64,000 nt of DNA from Caulobacter sp. (lineage in GTDB: Bacteria > Pseudomonadota > Alphaproteobacteria > Caulobacterales > Caulobacteraceae): contig WGLL01000009.1 in NCBI GenBank assembly GCA_016125585.1, positions 1-64,000 on the forward strand, in the 5' to 3' direction. The position numbers and the translations under genes were made by a program. Numbering within the stretch: the first letter of the stretch is position 1; each line of letters starts with the position of its first letter. Below the pieces are notes generated by a model. It saw only the letters and a program-made list of their open reading frames with translations. It made no database searches and was not told the origin of the DNA. Below, in pieces: positions 33,383-41,426 of the stretch.

Positions 33383-34210
33383 TCAGGGATCGTAACCCGA
33401 ATGGGCGGAAACCGCCGCGTGGGTTCCGTCGCGCCAGCGATAAAGCCCGGTCCGAAGGGGACGCCCGAGTAATCTTGGTATCGAAGCCTCCGCTTCTCCT
33501 TCTGGTGTTGCCGCATAGGCACGGCCAACGGTGAGCGCATGGCGCATGAGGTTGGCGGCCATGTCGGGCCAGAAGGTATCGCCCTGTGCCCCGCCGACCT
33601 GTGCGAGAACCGAACGCAGGACGGCAGCGACGTGGCTGGGTGCGAGGCTAGCGGTGATGTTCACGCCAAGGTCGCCCGTGCCTGTGCCGATGCGCAGCAC
33701 GTCGCCCGAACGCCCTGCGGCGGCGGCGATCTTCTCGGCGTCGTGCCACAGCACGCCCTTGGCGTCGGTGATATATGCACCGCACTCCGGCTCTGCGAAT
33801 ACCTGCCGCAGCAGTGGTTTCAGAATGGCCGTGGTCTTGCCGTCGCCGGTGCCGCCGAACACCAGCAGGTGCTGGAACAGGGACTCACCATCAAGAGCGA
33901 GGGCTTGCCCCTTGCTTGGAGCTGCCATGTCACCGCGCACGCGCAAGGTGCCCGTGCCCTTGCCGATGTGAAACAACGGCGCTTCTGCCAGATAGTCGGT
34001 GGCATGGGCCACCTGTCGCACATAGCCAGCGCGGGCGATCTCTCGCGCTTCGGCACGAAACGGCCAGCGCACATGCGCATCCTTGGACAGCACTTCATAG
34101 GGTGCTGATGCTTCGCGCCGCCAATGCTCAATGGCGGCGATGGCGACAAGGATGGCCGCATCATGGCCGATCTGCGCAGCATGGGTCAGTCGGTCTTTCT
34201 CAACCCGCAT
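33383..34210 (-). pseudogene. Truncated conjugative coupling ATPase (VirD4/TraG-like) fragment
   Basis: 275 aa with LLVFGGTGDGKTTAILKPLLRQVF Walker A and YITDAKGVLWHDA; ends ~145 aa later, before a Walker B region normally present. Confidence 0.65.
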
Positions 34211-34423
34211 ATCTATGCTTCACTGCAAAACATCGACGCTGCAATCCAGCGTCTGCAACAGCAGCCCAAGCCGCGTGGGCCAAAGCCGCCGGGATTCTAA
34301 GGGGTGCGCTAGTCCTCGCAGACATTGCCAGCTCATTTGATATATCAGTAATTTCAATCAGATAACAAAGGTCGTATGGCGAGCCACCTTGCCTCCGACG
34401 CCTCTCTGTGGCAGAATTGAACT

Positions 34424-34720
34424 ATGGAACGAGAGGTCGCATTGGCTCGGTTGAGGCCGTTGGAACAAAGGCTGCGCCAGCAAGGCGTTTCGGCCCTCTA
34501 TCTCTTTGGTTCTACGGCGCGCGGCGAGGCCGACGATAAATCGGACATTGATCTGCTTTTCGAGTATGTGCCGGATCGCGGGTTTAGCTTGTTCGATCAG
34601 GCCGGGCTTCAAGTAGAGCTTTCAGAGCTTCTGAATACGAAGGTGGATTTCATTCCCCGGAGAGGGTTACGTGATAGGGTCAGACAGCGCGTAGAAGCTG
34701 ATATGGTTCAGGTCTTTTAA
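34424..34720 (+). CDS. MNT-domain nucleotidyltransferase antitoxin (MntA-like)
   Basis: LYLFGSTARGEADDKSDIDLLFEY = GSX10DXD motif of MntA antitoxins; TAATG-coupled to the downstream HEPN gene. Confidence 0.88.
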   Translation: MEREVALARLRPLEQRLRQQGVSALYLFGSTARGEADDKSDIDLLFEYVPDRGFSLFDQAGLQVELSELLNTKVDFIPRRGLRDRVRQRVEADMVQVF

Positions 34721-35094
34721 TGAGCCGCGACCTGAGCGATAACTTTGACAATCTCCAAGTGCTGATTCAGCGCATAGAGGACGGTTTGAAGGATAGGTCC
34801 TATGAGGATTATCTGAATGACCAAGACCTGCAAGATGCGACCACATATCGTCTATCAATGCTCGGGGAGATCACGGGCAAGCTGCCTGACGATGTGAAAG
34901 AACGCCACCCAGGCATACCTTGGAATAAGATACGCGGTTTAAGGAACGTCGCCAGCCACGACTATTTCAGCATTATGCCTGATATGGTGTGGGAAGGAAC
35001 GCGGTCGCTGGAGCCTATCAAGCAAATGATCCGCGAGGAACTAGTGCGCATCGAAGCGGAGCAACGCGAGCGCGACGGTGGGCGTAGGCGCTGA
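34720..35094 (+). CDS. HEPN-domain (DUF86) HepT-like RNase toxin
   Basis: GLRNVASHDYFSI contains RX4HXY; start overlaps the MNT stop. Confidence 0.87.
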   Translation: MSRDLSDNFDNLQVLIQRIEDGLKDRSYEDYLNDQDLQDATTYRLSMLGEITGKLPDDVKERHPGIPWNKIRGLRNVASHDYFSIMPDMVWEGTRSLEPIKQMIREELVRIEAEQRERDGGRRR

Positions 35095-35136
35095 CGGATT
35101 TCCGATGCGCAGCATGGCGGCGCGGAACAGGAAAGC

Positions 35137-35505
35137 ATGGAGCAATGGATAGAGGCTCAAGACTTCATCGCCGCTGACGTGATCCGCTGGAAAGAAGGCG
35201 TGTTTCACAACCGCCGCAAAGGCAAGGCGCTTCGCATAGGCGAGCGTCAGGTTGCCGCCGAGGTGCTGGAACGTGGTGAGGATGGTTGGATAAAGCTGCT
35301 CGTGCGAGGCTGCGCCATTACAAAAGATGAGGCTGCCGGAAAAACTGTTCAGACGCTCAAGGCAGGCGAACAGATAAGGCGCGCCATTAAAACGGTGTTA
35401 CGCGGCAAGGTCGAACGGTTGCTCTGGGACGATGAAACCGCTCGGGCGGCGGTGGTCGCAAGTAATATAGAAAGGTCGCGCTTTGCTGCTGAGGAATATG
35501 AATGA
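35137..35505 (+). CDS. Hypothetical protein translationally coupled to chrA
   Basis: 122-aa ORF MEQWIEAQDFIAADVIRWKEGVFHNRR...; stop overlaps the chrA start (ATGA at 35502-35505). Confidence 0.65.
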   Translation: MEQWIEAQDFIAADVIRWKEGVFHNRRKGKALRIGERQVAAEVLERGEDGWIKLLVRGCAITKDEAAGKTVQTLKAGEQIRRAIKTVLRGKVERLLWDDETARAAVVASNIERSRFAAEEYE

Positions 35506-36689
35506 CACCAAATTCACCTAGAGAAGTTTTTCAGGTATTTCTTAAACTAGGACTAACGTCGTTTGGTGGCCCAATCGCCCACCTCGGATATTTCCGCGAT
35601 GAGTTAGTTTTGAAGCGGCGATGGCTTGACGAAGCAGAATACGCCGACCTTGTCGCTTTGTGCCAATTTCTGCCGGGGCCTGCTTCGAGCCAAGTTGGGT
35701 TTGCTCTTGGCCTTGGTCGTGCTGGGTGGCGCGGTGCCTTGGCCGCATGGACAGGCTTCACACTGCCTTCCGCACTCGTGTTATTGGCGTTTGCACACGG
35801 CGCTTCACTTTTGAGTGGTGGTTACGGCGAGGCAGTTACGCACGGGCTTAAGCTCGTGGCCGTCGCGATTGTGGCGCAGGCTGTCGTAGGAATGGCGCGC
35901 GCACTGACGCCAGATTTTCGACGGGCGTCTATAGCCGTTGTCGCCCTACTTTTTGTGGTGATCGTAGGCGGCGCGATAGGTCAGATCGGCGCTATCGTGT
36001 TAGGCGGTGCGCTAGGGCTTGTGTTCTGCCGGAATTTGGCGTCGAGCGTCGCGGGTAGGCTGCCGTTCGGCGTGTCGCGTCGTCTTGGAATGACCTGCCT
36101 CGTTACGTTCGCACTATTATTGCTGACGCTTCCACTTGCCTCCTTATCAACGGATAACGGAAATCTGGCGTTGGCTGACACCTTTTATCGCGCGGGCGCT
36201 CTGGTTTTTGGAGGCGGTCATGTCGTTCTACCCTTACTTCAAGCAGGCGTTGTTCAGACGGGCTGGGCGACCAATGACGCATTTCTAGCCGGATACGGTG
36301 CTGCACAAGCGGTTCCGGGTCCGCTTTTTACCTTCGCGGCATACCTTGGTGCCGTGATCCGCCCTGAGGGGTTCGGGGTCGTTGGCGCGGCGCTGGCGCT
36401 CTTTGCTGTTTTCGTTCCCGGATTTCTTCTGCTGGTCGGCGTGATACCATTTTGGGATACATTCCGCACAACACCTGCGGCGCAAGCCGCCATGAAAGGC
36501 ACAAATGCAGCGGTCGTTGGTATTCTCACTGCGGCACTGTATAATCCGATATGGACGAATGCGATATCCAAGCCAGCGGATATACTGATCTCGCTCGCTG
36601 GGCTTGCGGCGCTGACCTATGGGCGTATTGCTCCTGCCATTGTGGTGACCTGCATCGTTCTAGCATCAGTCCTCATTCAAGCGTTCTAA
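35502..36689 (+). CDS. chrA: CHR-family chromate efflux transporter
   Basis: 395 aa; FLKLGLTSFGGPIAHLGYFRDELVLKRRWLDEAEYADLVALCQFLPGPASSQVGFALG, second half FGGGHVVLPLLQ..GYGAAQAVPGPLFTFAAYLG. Confidence 0.9.
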   Translation: MTPNSPREVFQVFLKLGLTSFGGPIAHLGYFRDELVLKRRWLDEAEYADLVALCQFLPGPASSQVGFALGLGRAGWRGALAAWTGFTLPSALVLLAFAHGASLLSGGYGEAVTHGLKLVAVAIVAQAVVGMARALTPDFRRASIAVVALLFVVIVGGAIGQIGAIVLGGALGLVFCRNLASSVAGRLPFGVSRRLGMTCLVTFALLLLTLPLASLSTDNGNLALADTFYRAGALVFGGGHVVLPLLQAGVVQTGWATNDAFLAGYGAAQAVPGPLFTFAAYLGAVIRPEGFGVVGAALALFAVFVPGFLLLVGVIPFWDTFRTTPAAQAAMKGTNAAVVGILTAALYNPIWTNAISKPADILISLAGLAALTYGRIAPAIVVTCIVLASVLIQAF

Positions 36690-36750
36690 GTCTGCCGTAA
36701 CTCTGCCCATTGAGCAAACAAAAGGGCGATGGTTGTCTCCCTTTGCAAGT

Positions 36751-36952
36751 CCTGCCCTGAAAATTGCCAGCGGCAACGGGCAGGTAGAAGGCGGCATGGG
36801 GGCCGCGTCGAACTCGACGCAGCTTGATTCCCCAAACCGCCAGCCGGTTCACAATCGAGAAGCGCCAGCGGCGCATTGTGAATCCGGCAGAACGCAAGGC
36901 TTGAAGCATCGGCAACCGGACCCGGTTGCTGGCTCGATGCCCGCCTAGCGTT
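36751..36952. other. Array of four consecutive hairpins (apparent duplicated two-hairpin module)
   Basis: H1 36751-36784, H2 36790-36841, H3 36844-36887, H4 36891-36952; loops AGC, AC, AGC, AC; see findings. Confidence 0.7.
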
Positions 36953-38240
36953 TGGGTCGCGACGGCTTATCCGTCTGCTTGGCCTTGATGGACTCCACGG
37001 CTTTCGCCTTGGCTTCGAGCTTGTCGATTTCCTCGTTCATTTCATTATGCATGGCGTCCCATCCGCCAATGCCCATCAACACGCGGTCGGCGTGCTTGAT
37101 GGTGTTCACATGCCCATAGTGCTGTTCGATCATTTTGACTGACGTGCCCATCTGCTGGGCGAGAATATAAACATCGACACCTGCGGACAGTCGCAGGGTG
37201 GCGTAGGTATGACGGAAACAATATGTCGTGCGTGGAATCCCGCTCGGTCCATCGCGAAGGTCGGTATATTTTAGCAGTTCTTCGACAGTATCACGGTAGA
37301 GCCATTTGGCGGGTTTGCCGTTGATGATCGTGAATACGTGATCGTCCTGCTTGGTCGCCTTGGACAGCTCCCGCACGCGATCAAGATATTTTCCGACGCT
37401 GATCGGAGCGATGAGTTTGCGGGTTTTACCTTTGCCCTGAACATAGAGGACAAGGATTTCCTGTCCGTCCTTGTCCTTGGCAGTTGTGATGTCCCGCCAG
37501 CGTAGGTTCTTTGCCTCGGGCGGGCGCATCCCTGTGTTGCACATGATGAGGATGAAGTTGTAGCAGATTTGGCGATACCAGACGCCCTGCGGCGTGGTCG
37601 CCTCTTTCATCCATTTGCGCCCCTTCGTGTGCAGCTTGCGGTATTCCTCAAGCGTGAACTCGTCGCGGCGGTTGGATTTCAGCTTTGGCATGCCTTCAAA
37701 GCGGTGGTGCGCGGGCACATACCGCTTGCTGATAGCGAAATTCATAATGGCAGCGAAAATGGTCATCTCGATGCGGATGGTGGAATCGCTGATGACGCCT
37801 TTGCGACGGCCTTCGCCGTTTTCCCGTCGCCACAGCGGATAGTCGGCCCAGCGCTCCTGCGTCACCAGATGAATCTGTGTGCTGCCGACATAAGCCTTAA
37901 GCGGGCCGTCGATCTTGCTTCTGATATTTCTTGAGCGGGCTTTGCTGACCTCGCCTGCGTTAGCGCGGCGCTGCTGGGCGTCGGCATATTCCTCTGCCAC
38001 CTGCAAAAAGGGGCGATTGAATACCGGAACGTCGTGCTTCACCCGAAAACGAATATCGGCATACTCGTCTAGCGCTCGGTCACGCGCCGCCTGCTTGTCA
38101 GCCGTGCGGAGCGAGATTGTCTTGTAGCGGTCCTCGTTCTGGATTCTGACACGGCAATAGTAGTTGTCGTGCCCGACATCGCCGCGCCGGAAGATAATGA
38201 GGCCGGGCTTGACCTGCTCTTTATCGACGATGAAACTCAT
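36945..38240 (-). CDS. int: Tyrosine-type site-specific recombinase/integrase
   Basis: 431 aa; NTGMRPPEAKNLRW (box I Arg), TTYCFRHTYATLRLSAGVDVYILAQQMGTSVKMIEQHYGH (HxxR...Y). Confidence 0.93.
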   Translation of the reverse strand: MSFIVDKEQVKPGLIIFRRGDVGHDNYYCRVRIQNEDRYKTISLRTADKQAARDRALDEYADIRFRVKHDVPVFNRPFLQVAEEYADAQQRRANAGEVSKARSRNIRSKIDGPLKAYVGSTQIHLVTQERWADYPLWRRENGEGRRKGVISDSTIRIEMTIFAAIMNFAISKRYVPAHHRFEGMPKLKSNRRDEFTLEEYRKLHTKGRKWMKEATTPQGVWYRQICYNFILIMCNTGMRPPEAKNLRWRDITTAKDKDGQEILVLYVQGKGKTRKLIAPISVGKYLDRVRELSKATKQDDHVFTIINGKPAKWLYRDTVEELLKYTDLRDGPSGIPRTTYCFRHTYATLRLSAGVDVYILAQQMGTSVKMIEQHYGHVNTIKHADRVLMGIGGWDAMHNEMNEEIDKLEAKAKAVESIKAKQTDKPSRPKR

Positions 38241-38254
38241 TTCCCTACTTCCTA

Positions 38255-38323
38255 CTGTGCAGAAACTGTGCAGAATAGCGGGGTAAGCCTTTGATTCCCC
38301 GTGCCTGTGCAGGTTCTGTGTAG
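38255..38323 (+). promoter_or_regulatory. Candidate integrase arm-type sites upstream of int (right end)
   Basis: CTGTGCAG at 38255 and 38266 (11 bp apart), CTGTGCAG at 38305 and CTGTGTAG at 38316 (11 bp apart). Confidence 0.45.
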
Positions 38324-38374
38324 GCTATTATAACAAAAAATAGTGAATAATTGTAGTGGTTTATTGGAATACCT

Positions 38375-38663
38375 TCACCCGCTCCATGTCGACCGGCAGC
38401 GGACGATCATTGAGCCAGAAGCTGTTGGCGTTGCGCGACAGGCCGGTGCGCGGCGAGATCGAGCCCGGAATGCCGACCCCGACCCGGTCGACCCTGACCC
38501 CGGCCTGGCGTTCGGCCTCCTCGACGACCTGACGCGCCACTTCCAGCGAGTCCTCGTAGACCCGCGGATTGGGCAGGCGCACCCGGGCGACGAATCGCCC
38601 TTCGCCGTCGAGCGCGGCCGCCTCGATCTTGGTGCCCCCGAAGTCCACGCCGATCCGGATCAT
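38375..38663 (-). pseudogene. N-terminal part of the interrupted ROK-family sugar kinase
   Basis: [34 protein letters not shown]...GVGIPGSISPRTGLSRNANSFWLNDRPLPVDMERV, then runs into element sequence (KVFQ stop). Confidence 0.9.
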
Positions 38664-38791
38664 CGGCGGATATCACCCGGGCGCGCCGGGGCGGGCAAGG
38701 GGGCGCCGTTCGCGCCTTGCGCATCGCAGGGCCCTTGCCTGACCCATCGTCACCGCCTCTAGTCCTTGTCCAAACATCGGGAGATTGCGTC

Positions 38792-39919
38792 ATGGCCCAG
38801 GGGCCCCTGTCTGGATTGAAGATCATCGAGTTCGCCGGCATCGGGCCGGGCCCGTTCTGCGGCATGCTGCTGTCCGACCTCGGGGCCGATGTGGTGCGCA
38901 TCGACCGCAAGGGCTCGGGGCGCTCCTCGCCGGCCGACATCACCGCCCGCGGCCGTCGCTCGGTGGCCCTGGACCTGAAGAACCCCGCCGCCATCGAGAC
39001 CTGCCTGAAGCTGATGGAGGAGGCCGACGGCATCATCGAGGGCTTCCGCCCCGGGGTGATGGAGCGTCTGGGGCTGGGTCCTGACGTGGCGCTCAAGCGC
39101 AATCCAAAGCTGGTCTTCGGCCGGATGACCGGCTGGGGCCAGTTTGGTCCCTACGCCAAGGCCGCCGGTCATGACATGAACTACATCGCCATCACCGGCG
39201 CCCTGCACGCCATCGGCACCGAGGAAAAGCCGGTTCCGCCGCTCAATCTGGTCGGCGATTTCGGCGGCGGCGCCCTGTATCTCGCCTTCGGCCTGCTGGC
39301 CGGGGTGATCCATGCCCGCGCCACCGGCCAGGGCCAGGTCATCGACTGCGCCATGAGCGACGGCGCCGCCTCGCTGATGTCGATGTTCTACGGCTTCAAG
39401 GCCAGCGGCATGTGGCTCGAGCAGCGCCGCGCCAACCTGCTCGACGGCGGGGCCCACTTCTACGACACCTACCAGTGCGCCGACGGCAAATGGATTTCCA
39501 TCGGCTCGATCGAGCCCCAGTTCTACGCCCTGCTGCTGGAGAAGACCGGCATCACCGATCCGGAGTTCGCCAACCAGATGGATCGCCGGGCCTGGCCGGA
39601 GCTGAAGGCGAAGCTGGCCGATGTCCTGCACCAGAAGACCCAGGCCGAATGGTGCGCCATCATGGACGCCACCGACATCTGCTTCGCCCCGGTCCTCGAC
39701 CTCGACGAGGCGCCCAAACACCCGCACAACGTCGCCCGCGAGACCTTCGTCACCGTCGAGGGCGTGATCCAGCCGGCCCCGGCCCCGCGTTTCTCCGCCA
39801 CCCCCGGCGTCGTCCAGGGGCCGCCGCCGAAGATCGGCGCCGACAACGAGACCGCGCTTGGCGACTGGGGCTTCAGCGGCGCCGACATCGAACAGCTGAA
39901 GGCGTCCGGCGCGCTCTGA
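38792..39919 (+). CDS. CaiB/BaiF family CoA-transferase (alpha-methylacyl-CoA racemase-like)
   Basis: [71 protein letters not shown]. Confidence 0.92.
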   Translation: MAQGPLSGLKIIEFAGIGPGPFCGMLLSDLGADVVRIDRKGSGRSSPADITARGRRSVALDLKNPAAIETCLKLMEEADGIIEGFRPGVMERLGLGPDVALKRNPKLVFGRMTGWGQFGPYAKAAGHDMNYIAITGALHAIGTEEKPVPPLNLVGDFGGGALYLAFGLLAGVIHARATGQGQVIDCAMSDGAASLMSMFYGFKASGMWLEQRRANLLDGGAHFYDTYQCADGKWISIGSIEPQFYALLLEKTGITDPEFANQMDRRAWPELKAKLADVLHQKTQAEWCAIMDATDICFAPVLDLDEAPKHPHNVARETFVTVEGVIQPAPAPRFSATPGVVQGPPPKIGADNETALGDWGFSGADIEQLKASGAL

Positions 39920-39936
39920 CCGCCTTCCGAAGGCGC

Positions 39937-39969
39937 AACCGGGGCTGCCAGCGCCGTTCAGCCCCGGTT
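39937..39969 (+). terminator. Stem-loop downstream of the CaiB/BaiF gene
   Basis: Perfect 11-bp inverted repeat AACCGGGGCTG / CAGCCCCGGTT; no U-tract. Confidence 0.45.
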
Positions 39970-40152
39970 CAGCGCCCGGGTCATAGAGTGCCATTGTGAC
40001 TGGAGGCCCCGCGCTCCCCCGTCCCTCGATAGCGGGGTTTTCGGTCATACAGGACGAAGGCAAGATCATCCTGGAGGCGCGTCGTTCCCTGATCCGGAGC
40101 GGCGCGCCGTCTTCTGTTGCGTCAGGCGCGTTCAGCGGGCAGGTTCCCCGCC

Positions 40153-41079
40153 ATGTCGGACACCCGGGCCCGCCTCTCCAGCCTTGCGTCACATTGGCGA
40201 GATCTCGACCCAGCCCACTGGCTGCGGCTGACCCTGTCGGTCGCCGGCAAGTCGCTGTCGCGGCTTTGGGGCCGGGACGTGATGCTCTACGTCGGCGGCG
40301 TGTCCTTCTGGGCGATGCTGGCGGCCTTTCCCGCCATCGCCATCGGCATGGGGCTGTTCGGCCTGCTGGTGGATCCCGAACAGATCGCCCGCCGCGCCGA
40401 GTATTTCACCGGCATGATGCCGCCCGGCGCCCAGGCCCTGTTCGAACAGGAGCTGATCCGCCTGGCCCATGCGCCGCTGCAGGCGGTCTCCGCCCAGAGC
40501 GCCCTGGCCCTGATCATCGGCGGCTATGCGGCCCATCGCGGCTTCAAGGCCCTGCTGGCCGGGCTTTCCTTCATCCACGATGAGGAAAACCAACGCGGCT
40601 TCTTCAGCTTCAACTTCATGGCGCTGGTCGTACTGATCAGCGCCTTTGTCTTGATGGGCGTGGTTTCGGCCCTGTTCCTGATGCTGCGGCTGATGGGGGC
40701 GGCGATGAACCTCAAACCGCTGGCCGGCGCCTGGTGGCTGTACAGCGAATGGACCTGGACCAGCATCGGCCTGACCCTGGCCATGACCCTGATCTATCGC
40801 TACGCCATGTCCCGTCAGCTTGTGGTCTGGCGCGCCTCGATCATCGGCGGCATGGCCGCCGCCGCCCTGGCCGTGGGCGCCAGCTGGGCCAGCGCCTTCT
40901 ATGTCGAGCAGATCGCCCACCTCGGCGCCACCTACGGCTCGGTTTCGGCCGTGGTCGTCTTCCTCATCTGGCTCAGCTGGAACGTCAATGTGGTGTTCCT
41001 GGGCGGCGCCATCGCCACCGAGGTCGAGATCGCCATCGCCCAGGGCGACCCGAATTTCGAGCCGCCGCCGCTGATCTAG
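40153..41079 (+). CDS. YihY/virulence factor BrkB family membrane protein
   Basis: VMLYVGGVSFWAMLAAFPAIAIGMGLFGLL...ALALIIGGYAAHRGFKALLAGLSFIHDEENQRGF...FLIWLSWNVNVVFLGGAIATEVE. Confidence 0.85.
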   Translation: MSDTRARLSSLASHWRDLDPAHWLRLTLSVAGKSLSRLWGRDVMLYVGGVSFWAMLAAFPAIAIGMGLFGLLVDPEQIARRAEYFTGMMPPGAQALFEQELIRLAHAPLQAVSAQSALALIIGGYAAHRGFKALLAGLSFIHDEENQRGFFSFNFMALVVLISAFVLMGVVSALFLMLRLMGAAMNLKPLAGAWWLYSEWTWTSIGLTLAMTLIYRYAMSRQLVVWRASIIGGMAAAALAVGASWASAFYVEQIAHLGATYGSVSAVVVFLIWLSWNVNVVFLGGAIATEVEIAIAQGDPNFEPPPLI

Positions 41080-41384
41080 CCGCCCTTGCGGACGGTGAAG
41101 CTGACTCCGCCGTCGACGGCGGCTGTCTCCATCAGCTCATGCCCCCCCTGGGTCACGAAGTGCGGCACATCGACCTTGGCCATCGGATCATCGGCCAGCA
41201 AGCGCACGACCGCGCCCGTCGCCAGCCCCTCCAGCGTCTTGCGCAGTTTCAGCGTCGGCACCGGGCAGCGGTGGCCGCGGGCGTCGATCAGCAGGGGGTC
41301 TTGCGACAAGGCGGGCCTCCAGTCAGGTCGGTCTGCATACCGCAAAACACCGTCCTGAACATCGGGGCTGGCGTCCGCCGCCAC
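41076..41384 (-). CDS. Sulfurtransferase TusA family protein
   Basis: LLIDARGHRCPVPTLKLRKTLEGLATGAVVRLLADDPMAKVDVPHFV (CPxP motif); start uncertain. Confidence 0.87.
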   Translation of the reverse strand: MAADASPDVQDGVLRYADRPDWRPALSQDPLLIDARGHRCPVPTLKLRKTLEGLATGAVVRLLADDPMAKVDVPHFVTQGGHELMETAAVDGGVSFTVRKGG

Positions 41385-41426
41385 AGCCGTTAGGTTTCGC
41401 CCCTGATCTGATTTCGAGGGGCGTTC

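Larger units (their letters stand above)
32155..38386. mobile_element. Tyrosine-recombinase integrative element inserted in a ROK kinase gene, bounded by 12-bp direct repeats
   Basis: TCACCCGCTCCA at 32155-32166 and 38375-38386; int gene at one end; lower-GC content; collapsing the repeats deletes 6220 bp and restores a 918-bp ROK ORF in frame. Confidence 0.92.

Noticed and set aside
36673-36915. 80-aa minus-strand ORF MPMLQALRSAGFTMRRWRFSIVNRLAVWGIKL...
   Set aside because: Covers most of the hairpin array; the base-pairing pattern explains the sequence better than coding, though a conserved-peptide check would be worthwhile.
36891-36952. Integron attC site
   Set aside because: Folded structure is attC-like in size, but no recognisable RYYYAAC/GTTRRRY core pair and no integron integrase.
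32155-38386. tRNA gene as integration target
   Set aside because: No tRNA-like sequence at either junction; the direct repeat lies within the ROK kinase coding sequence.
40007-40041. CCCCGC...GCGGGGTTTT as a second terminator after the CaiB/BaiF gene
   Set aside because: Short stem with a ~19-nt loop; too weak to list alongside the better 11-bp hairpin at 39937-39969.
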